Assembly: GCA_038065635.1 (NCBI GenBank)
Contig: JBBTQP010000028.1
Coordinates: 1-27,346, forward strand
Length of the DNA: 27,346 nucleotides
Origin: JAHJFW01 sp038065635
GTDB lineage: Bacteria; Patescibacteriota; Patescibacteriia; 2-12-FULL-60-25
Direction of reading: 5' to 3'
Under the pieces are notes generated by a model that searched no databases, was not told the origin of the DNA, and worked only from the letters and a program-made list of their open reading frames with translations. Below, piece after piece: positions 1-6,922 of the stretch. The position numbers were made by a program, and so were the translations under genes. Positions within the stretch are counted from its first letter, which is position 1. Each line of letters begins with the position of its first letter.

Positions 1-200
1 ATTGCCACGTCGTTGCTACTCCTCGCAATGACAGTTGATTAGATTGCCACGTCGTTGCTACTCCTCGCAATGACAGTTGATTAGATTGCCACGTCGTTGC
101 TACTCCTCGCAATGACAGTTGATTAGATTGCCACGTCGTTGCTACTCCTCGCAATGACAGTTGATTAGATTGCCACGTCGTTGCTACTCCTCGCAATGAC
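1..200. repeat. 42-bp tandem repeat array (4 full units and a partial fifth)
   Basis: Units start at 1, 43, 85, 127 and 169 and look identical over 42 bp; the fifth stops after 32 bp. Each unit begins ATTGCC, contains CGTTGCTACTCCTCGCAATGAC and ends in the linker AGTTGATTAG. ATTGC and GCAAT within a unit can form a short hairpin. The array starts at the window edge, so it may extend further left. The same unit recurs at 8135-8250, and a reversed single copy lies at 14219-14251. There are no variable spacers, so this is not a CRISPR array. Confidence 0.95.
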
Positions 201-206
201 GTGTAG

Positions 207-235
207 TGTGATACACTGGTGAAAAGTGATATTGT
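207..235 (+). promoter_or_regulatory. possible extended -10 promoter of the surface protein gene
   Basis: TATTGT at 230-235 is preceded by TG one base upstream, and TGTGAT lies 17 bases further up at 207-212. A small inverted repeat, AGTGT-GAT-ACACT, spans 205-217 and could be an operator. The match is weak and the assignment is inferred from position only. Confidence 0.35.
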
Positions 236-249
236 AATTCATCTTAATT

Positions 250-3200
250 ATGTCTATGATTTTCTCAACTCGCTCCCTCCGTTCAACCGTAGCGACGTTC
301 ATCTCCTTCGCGGCGGCGATTATATTCTCCGCACAGCCGGCTTTGGCGGCTGCGTGGGTCAGTATGCCGTCAGGAACGACGTATGATCTTTATGGTCTTG
401 CCATGTCAACGGACGGAACGCGCGGCATCGCGGCTGGAGGAAATTTTTTCGGTTCGGCTTTGAAGTGGAGTTCGGATGGAGGAAAAACGTGGAACAGCAG
501 TTCGGCGGGAGGCGCCACGATTATGCGTGCTGTCTCATTCGCCCCTAATTCGCAAACTGCATGGGTAGTTGGCGGTTCAGGAAAAATTTTGAGAACAACG
601 GACGGCGGATCATCTTTTACAGATCAAACATCCTATGCATCCACGGCATCCGGCGGCGCTACGTTTTACGGCGTTTTTGCTTTGAATACTTATACTGTTT
701 ATGCCGTTGGAAGCGGAGGGAAGGTTATCAAGTCTTACGATGAAGGATTGACATGGACTTCGAAAATTTCAGGCACGTCGAACATTCTTAGAGACGTGTA
801 TTTTACGGATGAAGACTACGGATGGATCGTCGGAGACGGAGGCGTCGTAATTAAGACGACCAATGAAGGATTGACTTGGGGTCCACAGCAATCAAATAGC
901 GGGACGTTGAGGGCCGTGTATTTTTTGAACAGAGACACGGGTTATGCGGTTGGTGACAATAGAACGCTCATCAAAACAACTAATAGCGGTTTAACTTGGA
1001 CAACTCTAAACGTTAGCTCTGTTCCGCCCGTAACCGTTTTTAGAAGCGTGAATTTTTTCAACTCGTCATACGGTTTAATCGGCGGCGACAACGGTACTGT
1101 CGTTGAGACGATTGACGGATCCAGCTGGAATGTTCTTTCGGCAGGTACGACGAACAGTATTTATAAAGTGCTTTATAACGGAAGTTCTAATGCAAAGTAC
1201 GCGGCGGGTTTGAGTGGGACTATTCTAAAATACGACGCAGGCAATCCCACGACCCCAACAGGTTTGGCGTTAAGTACTGGCGGTACGATTACGAATAATC
1301 CGTCTCCTACATTCGTATGGAACGCGTCAACTGACGCGGAGACGTCGGTAGTGGATTATGAATACGCTTTAACCGTCGATAACAACATTCTTATCAGCGG
1401 CGGTAATATTAATTCAACCACGCCTTCGTATACGGTTAGTGTCGGATCGGCAAATCAATTCAAGGTTTATGCAAAAGACTCGGCTGGAAATACAAGTGGA
1501 TGGGCGATTTTGAATTTCATCTATGACGCAACTCCGCCAACGGTCGGCACTCCGAGTCCGGCAACCGCAACGGTTGGACAAAGCGTGACGATTTCCGCAT
1601 CGTACAGCGATACGCAAACGGCGGTAGTTCTTTGCGGTTTGTATGTTGATGACGTTGCGCAACAGGGGAGCATGAATTTGGCTGGAGGAACGGCAAACGT
1701 GAGCTACGCATTCCCATCCGCCGGATCGCACACGGTGAAAGTTACATGCAGAGACGAAGCGGGAAATATCGGAACGAGTGCAATAACCGCGGTCAACGTG
1801 GCGGCGGCTCCGGCAACGGATACAACTCCTCCGACAGTTGGCGCGCCGTCTCCCGCAACAGCGACAGTTGGGCAAAGCGTGACGATTTCCGCATCGTACA
1901 GCGATACGCAAACGGCGGTAGTTCTTTGCGGTTTGTATGTTGATGACGTTGCGCAACAGGGGAGCATGAATTTGGCTGGAGGAACGGCAAACGTGAGCTA
2001 CGCATTCCCATCCGCCGGATTGCATAACGTAAAAGTGACGTGCAGAGACGAAGCTTCGAATATCGGAACGAGTGTCGTAACCGTGGTCAACGTCACGACG
2101 ACTCCTATCCCGACCGATACGACCCCGTCCGTTTTGACGTCAAACGTTAGTGCGTCTCCATCCAGCGTAACAGCTGATAACGCGTCAATCGCAACCATTT
2201 CGGTTCTCGTAAAGAATGCCGCTTCCACCGCGCTATCCGGAAAGAGCGTTTCTTTGTCTACATCACGATCCACATACGACACGACAACGACCGTCACTCC
2301 GGTTACGAGCGGTTCCGGTTATGCCGTGTTCACCGTGCGCTCCAATGCGGCAGGATCTTCTTCTTTGACAGCTACAGTCGACGGAATAACGATCGGATCT
2401 ACGGTTGTGACTTTTACAACGCAGACGATAACGCCTCCTCCAATTCCTTCGGACACCGTGGTTTCCGCTTCGCAGTCCCTAGTTATTTCCGCCCCTAAAA
2501 AAGTGAAGGCAAACGGTTGGCAGAAGGGGAAGGTTATCGTGGTTGCGAAGAACGCGTCCGGTCAGGTATTGAGCGGAAAGACGGTTACAATCGCATCGTC
2601 ATTTGGCAGCGTCTCATTAAATCAGACGCAAGCGACCACGAACGCTTACGGAGTCGCGACGTTCGACGCGTGGTCGGCGGTTCCTGGAGCGGCTACATTC
2701 ACTGCCACGGTTAATGGGACTGTGCTCGATAAGAAGCCGACGATCACATTCATTCTTCCGTCTTACATGGTATGCGTATCCGCTCCCGTATCCTATGGAA
2801 CTCTGGTGAAACTTCCTGATGACAGTAATCCGTATACGCAAGAAGACACGGCCGTATATTTTTACGGACAAGATTGCAAGAGACATGCGTTTCCGAACTC
2901 CAAGATATATTTCACGTGGTATCAGAATTTTAACAACCTCGTGACAGTGTCGCCTGAAGCGCTAGCGAGCATGCAGCTCGGTTCGAATGTTCTATATCGT
3001 CCAGCTATTCGCATGGTGAAATTCACGACCGTAAATAAAGTGTACGCCGTCGGAATGAACGGGGAACTCCGATGGGTGACATCCGAAGCCGCAGCAATCT
3101 CGCTCTACGGATCAATTTGGAATAAGTCTATCGATGATATTTCGGACGCGTTCTACACGAACTACACGTTTGGCGCGGATATCAACGACGCAAACGAATT

Positions 3201-3252
3201 CCAAGCGTCAGCAGAAGCGGATAACGCGACGACGATCAACGATAATCTTTGA
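250..3252 (+). CDS. Secreted surface protein with YCF48/BNR-like repeats, Ig-like domains and a CPR-type C-terminal region
   Basis: The 1000-residue product starts with a signal peptide: basic residues, a hydrophobic stretch to about residue 30, and ALA-A near residue 34. Residues 37-330 hold about seven YCF48/BNR-like repeats with the recurring pattern 'GWIVGDGGVVIKTTNEG', which predict a beta-propeller. Next come Ig/fibronectin-like segments at roughly 335-425, two nearly identical Ig-like domains at about 430-620, and two invasin-type (Big-1-like) segments at about 630-835. The last 160 residues contain 'YFYGQDCKRHAFPN', 'YRPAIRMVKFT' and 'GELRWVTSE', a segment I associate with Patescibacteria surface proteins. 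The role is probably adhesion or cell-surface display; the ligand is unknown. No Shine-Dalgarno sequence precedes the ATG. The gene is monocistronic and converges on rplS. Confidence 0.85.
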   Translation: MSMIFSTRSLRSTVATFISFAAAIIFSAQPALAAAWVSMPSGTTYDLYGLAMSTDGTRGIAAGGNFFGSALKWSSDGGKTWNSSSAGGATIMRAVSFAPNSQTAWVVGGSGKILRTTDGGSSFTDQTSYASTASGGATFYGVFALNTYTVYAVGSGGKVIKSYDEGLTWTSKISGTSNILRDVYFTDEDYGWIVGDGGVVIKTTNEGLTWGPQQSNSGTLRAVYFLNRDTGYAVGDNRTLIKTTNSGLTWTTLNVSSVPPVTVFRSVNFFNSSYGLIGGDNGTVVETIDGSSWNVLSAGTTNSIYKVLYNGSSNAKYAAGLSGTILKYDAGNPTTPTGLALSTGGTITNNPSPTFVWNASTDAETSVVDYEYALTVDNNILISGGNINSTTPSYTVSVGSANQFKVYAKDSAGNTSGWAILNFIYDATPPTVGTPSPATATVGQSVTISASYSDTQTAVVLCGLYVDDVAQQGSMNLAGGTANVSYAFPSAGSHTVKVTCRDEAGNIGTSAITAVNVAAAPATDTTPPTVGAPSPATATVGQSVTISASYSDTQTAVVLCGLYVDDVAQQGSMNLAGGTANVSYAFPSAGLHNVKVTCRDEASNIGTSVVTVVNVTTTPIPTDTTPSVLTSNVSASPSSVTADNASIATISVLVKNAASTALSGKSVSLSTSRSTYDTTTTVTPVTSGSGYAVFTVRSNAAGSSSLTATVDGITIGSTVVTFTTQTITPPPIPSDTVVSASQSLVISAPKKVKANGWQKGKVIVVAKNASGQVLSGKTVTIASSFGSVSLNQTQATTNAYGVATFDAWSAVPGAATFTATVNGTVLDKKPTITFILPSYMVCVSAPVSYGTLVKLPDDSNPYTQEDTAVYFYGQDCKRHAFPNSKIYFTWYQNFNNLVTVSPEALASMQLGSNVLYRPAIRMVKFTTVNKVYAVGMNGELRWVTSEAAAISLYGSIWNKSIDDISDAFYTNYTFGADINDANEFQASAEADNATTINDNL
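1579..2020 (+). repeat. Recent tandem duplication of an Ig-like domain inside the surface protein gene
   Basis: Positions 1579-1726 and 1873-2020 read identically for about 148 bases, offset by 294 bp (98 codons, so in frame). The flanking parts of the two domains differ by scattered substitutions. Identity at synonymous sites points to recent duplication or gene conversion. Confidence 0.9.
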
Positions 3253-3260
3253 TTCGATTT

Positions 3261-3348
3261 GTCATTCCCACGGAGGTGGGAATCCAGACCGTGAAGATAC
3301 GATTCCTAATATTTCGAGGAAATGGATTCCCATCTGCACGGGAATGAC
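3261..3348. repeat. MITE-like inverted repeat (GTCATTCC...GGAATGAC)
   Basis: The 88-bp element has imperfect 25-bp terminal inverted repeats: GTCATTCCCACGGAGGTGGG on the left, and on the right a sequence whose complement reads GTCATTCCCGTGCAGATGGG. Most positions agree. This is a widespread intergenic repeat type in bacteria with no coding capacity. It sits directly behind the surface protein stop codon. Confidence 0.75.
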
Positions 3349-3407
3349 AGAAGTGGGAGGTAAAGAAAAAAGCGAGCCAATTCCTATCAAAGGTCTACAA
3401 GAAGTAG

Positions 3408-3445
3408 ATTATCTAAAAAGTACCGATCGGTACTTTTTAGATAAT
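3408..3445. terminator. 38-bp perfect palindrome, bidirectional terminator between convergent genes
   Basis: The palindrome is perfect and centred at 3426/3427. The inner part reads AAAAAGTACCGATCGGTA followed by CTTTTT, so each strand has an A-tract, stem and T-tract. It lies between the convergent ends of the surface protein gene and rplS (stop at 3461). A protein-binding role cannot be excluded, but placement favours termination in both directions. Confidence 0.75.
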
Positions 3446-3460
3446 TTGTTTGTATGAAAT

Positions 3461-3814
3461 TTAGACGGCGGTCTTAACTTTCGGCTTGATCTCCTTGAGC
3501 CGCTTCTTCGAATGTTTGAGATGGGTGAGAACCTTGCGTCGAACTTTGAATTGTTTCACGAGTTCGATTTTTTCTAAAGACGGAAGATTGATTGGAAAGA
3601 TTTTTTCCACGCCGATCTTGTCCGAGACTTTGCGGACGGTCATTGTTTTATGATTTCCGGCTCCGCGGACGTTTAGGACCATTCCTTCGAAGACCTGAAT
3701 ACGTTCGCGTTCTTCGCCTTTTGGCGTTATATCGCGGATTTTCTGGTGCAATCTGACGCTCATTCCGCTTCGGATGTCCTGTGGCGAAATAACGATTATG
3801 TTTGTGTCTGACAT
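3461..3814 (-). CDS. rplS: 50S ribosomal protein L19
   Basis: The 117-residue protein is bL19, which lies at the interface of the large and small ribosomal subunits. Family hallmarks in order are 'SGMSVRLHQKI', 'ERERIQVFEGMVL', 'MTVRKVSDKIGVEKIFPINL' and the basic 'KVRRKVLTHL', followed by a lysine-rich tail. Length is normal for the family. An upstream TTG at 3853 would add 13 residues, but it overlaps the -35 element of a good promoter, so the ATG at 3814 is preferred. No Shine-Dalgarno is present. Upstream sequence is lost in the gap, so any trmD-rplS linkage cannot be seen. Confidence 0.95.
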   Translation of the reverse strand: MSDTNIIVISPQDIRSGMSVRLHQKIRDITPKGEERERIQVFEGMVLNVRGAGNHKTMTVRKVSDKIGVEKIFPINLPSLEKIELVKQFKVRRKVLTHLKHSKKRLKEIKPKVKTAV

Positions 3815-3823
3815 AGTGCGCGG

Positions 3824-3853
3824 AGAATATCCCAAAATAGGGCTGTTCGTCAA
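3824..3853 (-). promoter_or_regulatory. rplS promoter
   Basis: On the minus strand TTGACG (3853-3848), an 18-base spacer and TATTCT (3829-3824) form a sigma70-like promoter. Transcription would begin only a few bases before the ATG at 3814, giving an almost leaderless mRNA. Confidence 0.6.
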
Positions 3854-3856
3854 GCG

Positions 3857-3956
3857 NNNNNNNNNNNNNNNNNNNNNNNNNNNNNNNNNNNNNNNNNNNN
3901 NNNNNNNNNNNNNNNNNNNNNNNNNNNNNNNNNNNNNNNNNNNNNNNNNNNNNNNN
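3857..3956. other. Assembly gap (100 N)
   Basis: Exactly 100 N, the usual placeholder for a scaffold gap of unknown size. It removes the 5' part of the CYTH gene and everything upstream of the rplS promoter. Base composition changes sharply across it, from mixed to AT-rich. Confidence 0.99.
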
Positions 3957-4396
3957 CTTTTGAGTTAAAACTATCATTATGTCTAGGTGCAACGAGATTA
4001 GTTGATCAATATGAAGAGTTGACGGATGAACGAGCTATTAAAAAAGCATTGGATATGGAAATAGATAACGATCTCTCCAGTCAACTAGAAGCGCTTGGAT
4101 ATAAACCTTTTTGCGTCTGCACAACCACCCGTCTTAAACATAAGAATGGCGAATTCATTATTGATCTCGATAAAGTGGATTTTCAAGATTTTAATTACTA
4201 TATCGGTGAAATAGAAGTAATGGTTAATACCAAGGAAGAAGTTGGTTCTGCTATCGACAATATACTTGTTTATGCAAAGCAACTTGGTCTGATGATCGCT
4301 CCAGTGCGCGGTAAAGTGATCGAGTATCTTAAGAGAAAACGACCTAACCATTACCAAAAATTGATTTCTGCTGGAGTGGTATTCGACCATGAGTAA
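3957..4396 (+). CDS. CYTH-domain triphosphatase, thiamine-triphosphatase-like (5' end lost in the gap)
   Basis: The reading frame is open from the gap edge (codons from 3959), beginning 'FELKLSLCLGATRLVDQYEE', so the gene is truncated by the gap; a TTG at 4019 is not a true start. CYTH enzymes hydrolyse triphosphates inside a beta-tunnel. Visible signatures are 'TTRLKHKNGEFIIDLDKVDF', 'IGEIEVMV' (the acidic E-x-E strand) and a C-terminal 'GKVIEYLKRKRPNHYQKL'. These resemble the animal-type thiamine triphosphatase more than a class IV adenylate cyclase. About 145 residues remain of an expected 200 or so; the N-terminal ExExK strand is missing. The gene is AT-rich, and the next one follows after 20 bases. 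The substrate (ThTP, tripolyphosphate or other) is unknown. Confidence 0.8.
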
Positions 4397-4416
4397 GGAA
4401 TGTCTCGATTTCGAAT

Positions 4417-5481
4417 ATGAAATTTGAAAGCTTATTGCCAAGTCTGAAGTTAGGTAGATTTAAAACGGCAGAAGGCTGCTTACCGGCTCAACATACGATG
4501 GGCATCTTTTTAAAGAAATATGTCGCGATAAAAATTCACACTTTATTAAGCAGCTCAATTAAAAGATTCAGCAGAGTGGTTGTCATTGGTTGTTATGACC
4601 GCGATTTGGAGATTTCAAGTAAAGAAAAAAACGATAAATTATTTAATTACAAAAGACCGACCGCAGTAATTAAGGGCAAGACGCTCTATCTTTGCTGTTT
4701 TCCTGGGAACGATTACATAAGACATTATGCAAAGTTGATTGCTACTCATTTTAAAATTATCGGTGTAGATAGACCAGTGGTATATCGCCTAACTAATTAT
4801 GGCTATACGGTTAGGACTCTACAGCAAACGAATATAAATAAATTACCGAAGGCCGATGTAATAATATTTGGCAATGTGGATAGAATCGGAATATTTGAAG
4901 ATCAGGTATTTAGTGGCGATGGAGATTTTAAATGGAAAATAGGTAAAATTAAGCAAAGCGATGTCCTGTTACTAGGATGCGAATTTAGTATTTGGGGAGA
5001 TATCGGCTATGCATTATTCAAAAGTTTGTTTAAGACGGAAATAAAAAAATTCATTTATGTTGGTAAACTCGGCACATTGGATAGAGATAAGGTGCCAAAT
5101 ACGTTTATTGGAACTGGTTCAAGCAGTTATTTGAATGGAAAATGCATTGTATGGAAGAATATTTTTGAAAATATAAATCAGAATCACAATTCAGTTATTG
5201 AGGGTGTACATATAACTTGCCCTTCGGTGGTTGATGAGACAAGGGATTATATTAGGAAAAACAGTATCCTTGGAATATTTATTGATCCTGAAATAGGTCA
5301 TATGGCCAAAGCATGTAATGAATCAAAGATTCAGTTTTCATATTTGCATATAATTTCAGACAATGTTGCAAAATTGCACAAGCAAAATCTTTCTAATGAG
5401 AGGCGTATTGCGATAATTAAAAAAAGAAAATTACTGTTTCGAAAAATCGGAAAAATTATTATAGAAACAATAAATCAGTAA
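4417..5481 (+). CDS. Putative nucleoside phosphorylase/nucleosidase-fold protein
   Basis: This 354-residue protein is not one I recognise by name. Its C-terminal part resembles the PNP/UDP phosphorylase/MTA-SAH nucleosidase superfamily. 'GVHITCPSVVDE' (263-274), 'IFIDPEIGHMAKAC' (288-300) and 'FSYLHIISDN' (308-316) line up in order with the nucleosidase segments around the catalytic Glu and the final Ser-Asp. Candidate catalytic residues are Glu292 and Asp315. 'KKFIYVGKLGTL' (210-221) sits where the family has its glycine-rich phosphate/ribose loop, but that loop is altered. The first 140 residues look unlike the family. The gene is AT-rich, lies between the CYTH gene and exonuclease III with 20- and 4-base gaps, and is probably co-transcribed with both. 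Function is inferred from fold-level similarity only. Confidence 0.55.
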   Translation: MKFESLLPSLKLGRFKTAEGCLPAQHTMGIFLKKYVAIKIHTLLSSSIKRFSRVVVIGCYDRDLEISSKEKNDKLFNYKRPTAVIKGKTLYLCCFPGNDYIRHYAKLIATHFKIIGVDRPVVYRLTNYGYTVRTLQQTNINKLPKADVIIFGNVDRIGIFEDQVFSGDGDFKWKIGKIKQSDVLLLGCEFSIWGDIGYALFKSLFKTEIKKFIYVGKLGTLDRDKVPNTFIGTGSSSYLNGKCIVWKNIFENINQNHNSVIEGVHITCPSVVDETRDYIRKNSILGIFIDPEIGHMAKACNESKIQFSYLHIISDNVAKLHKQNLSNERRIAIIKKRKLLFRKIGKIIIETINQ

Positions 5482-5485
5482 TTGC

Positions 5486-6310
5486 ATGCTCAAAATTATC
5501 TCCTGGAATATAAACGGCCTACAGTCATCGTTGAAACAAGGGTTGGTCGATAAGTTGTCTTCGTTTGATGGCGATATCGTTTGTTTGCAAGAAACAAAAA
5601 CGGAAAAAACCAATCTTAATCAATTTGATAAATTATCAGAAAAGTATTCTTATTACGCATCGTTTTCTAAACGAAAAGGCTACGCTGGAGTAGCGATTTT
5701 ATCGCGATTTATTCCTATAAAAGTTATGCATGGTTTTGGAATTTCCAAAATTGATGAGGAGGCGCGAGTATTAGCAATGGAATTTCACGACTTTTTTATC
5801 GTCAATATATACGCTCCTAATGCACAATTGGGTTTAGCGAGGTTACCTTATCGCAATGAATGGGATGCGTTATTATTCAGTTTAATAACTGAATTGCATG
5901 TCCGAAAGCCGATAATATTATGCGGTGATTTTAACGTTGCGCACCGCGAAAACGATGTTGGTAGTAATTATATAAACAGTAATTTTCCAGGATGTTCAAA
6001 GTTAGAACGAGATAATTTTGATAAATTGTTATCTCTTGGTTTCACTGATGTTTTACGAGTTTGTGAATCAACAGAAAAATTAGCGACATGGTGGCCTTAT
6101 ACGGCGCCAAATCGCGGAGAGTCTCAAGGTTTAAGATTCGATTATATTTTAGCCAGTGGTTGCTTGACTGATAAATTAATAAAGAGCGAAATACTACGCG
6201 ATATTTTTGGTTCGGATCATTGTCCTATACTCGCTGAATTTGAATTAGACTTTTCGAAAGAAAATATATTTCAGCCAGAGACAAAACAGGTGCAATGTCG
6301 GCTTTTATAA
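5486..6310 (+). CDS. xth: Exodeoxyribonuclease III (AP endonuclease, EEP family)
   Basis: The 274-residue protein is a complete exonuclease III-type AP endonuclease, acting in base-excision repair on abasic sites. All family motifs are present: 'SWNINGL' (6-12), 'LQETK' with metal-binding Glu36, 'GYAGVAILS', 'IYAPN' with Tyr109, 'GDFNVAH' with Asp148 and Asn150, 'GFTDVLR', 'APNRG', 'LRFDYIL' and 'SDHCPI' with catalytic Asp244/His245. Length is normal. It starts 4 bases after the preceding stop and is the last gene of the AT-rich block, with G+C far below genes such as the pyrophosphatase, which suggests joint acquisition. Confidence 0.93.
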   Translation: MLKIISWNINGLQSSLKQGLVDKLSSFDGDIVCLQETKTEKTNLNQFDKLSEKYSYYASFSKRKGYAGVAILSRFIPIKVMHGFGISKIDEEARVLAMEFHDFFIVNIYAPNAQLGLARLPYRNEWDALLFSLITELHVRKPIILCGDFNVAHRENDVGSNYINSNFPGCSKLERDNFDKLLSLGFTDVLRVCESTEKLATWWPYTAPNRGESQGLRFDYILASGCLTDKLIKSEILRDIFGSDHCPILAEFELDFSKENIFQPETKQVQCRLL

Positions 6311-6334
6311 TGGGTAAATAATAATTTTGTATTG

Positions 6335-6922
6335 TCACTTCTCGGTTTGCGGCGTAGTCATCTGGTTGTATCGTTCCAGCTCTTGAAGGATTATTTCAGC
6401 CGTTTCTTCCGGACTCGATGTTTCCATCGTATCAACAACAAGATCGTAGTGTGAATGGTCGCGATAGTCTGCGCCGTAATATTTTTTATATCGCACGTCA
6501 TCCGAAGTCATTCTCGTGGCAAGAGCGGAGCGCACTTGTTCAATTGTAGAAGTTGGAGCTTCGTCCGTACGTTCTGTTGTGGAAGTTTGTTTTGCGCCAA
6601 AAATTCTTCGCGCGGCTTCATCCACGTCGCATCCGAGAAACACCTTGTACGAGTGAGGGATGAAGTGCCATGACAGGCGTCCTTCGATCACGAAGTTATC
6701 CTCGGTTTGTCCGAGTTTTTTTTGATACTCGTCAACCTCCGCATCAGTGAACGCCTCCTTTTCTCCGAGCGCGTTTAACTCGTCAATTGTCATCCCACGG
6801 TCTAGCGCCATTTTGCCGCGCATATTTCCCATGGAGTAAAAATTCATGCCGAGTTTGTCGGCGATGATTTTTGCAACGCTGGTTTTGCCGGAACCCGGAA
6901 CGCCGGAAATTGAGATGATCAT
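6335..6922 (-). CDS. cmk: Cytidylate kinase-like P-loop nucleotide kinase (archaeal-type CMK)
   Basis: The 195-residue protein has a P-loop 'GVPGSGKTS' at 7-15, then 'FYSMGNMRGKMA', 'FVIEGRLSWHFIP' and 'VDEAARRI', the order seen in the short archaeal-type cytidylate kinases. These transfer phosphate from ATP to CMP or dCMP. It is cytoplasmic. The start codon overlaps the stop of the upstream RluA-type gene (ATGA), so translation is coupled. A wider 'AAA family ATPase' label is possible, but the 'RG' and 'EGRL' segments favour CMK. The C-terminal tail after about residue 180 is polar and probably disordered. Confidence 0.8.
   Translation of the reverse strand: MIISISGVPGSGKTSVAKIIADKLGMNFYSMGNMRGKMALDRGMTIDELNALGEKEAFTDAEVDEYQKKLGQTEDNFVIEGRLSWHFIPHSYKVFLGCDVDEAARRIFGAKQTSTTERTDEAPTSTIEQVRSALATRMTSDDVRYKKYYGADYRDHSHYDLVVDTMETSSPEETAEIILQELERYNQMTTPQTEK

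Noticed and set aside
1..200. CRISPR array
   Set aside because: The units are directly tandem with identical sequence throughout and no unique spacers; no cas gene is seen.
1414..2025. Long minus-strand frame opposite the surface protein
   Set aside because: It mirrors the duplicated Ig domain in the antisense frame; composition (Arg/Cys-rich) is not protein-like.
3815..3853. TTG start of rplS at 3853
   Set aside because: The extra codons overlap the promoter -35 and do not fit L19.
4019..4021. TTG as the start of the CYTH gene
   Set aside because: The frame is open to the gap edge and the upstream residues fit the CYTH fold, so the real start is lost in the gap.
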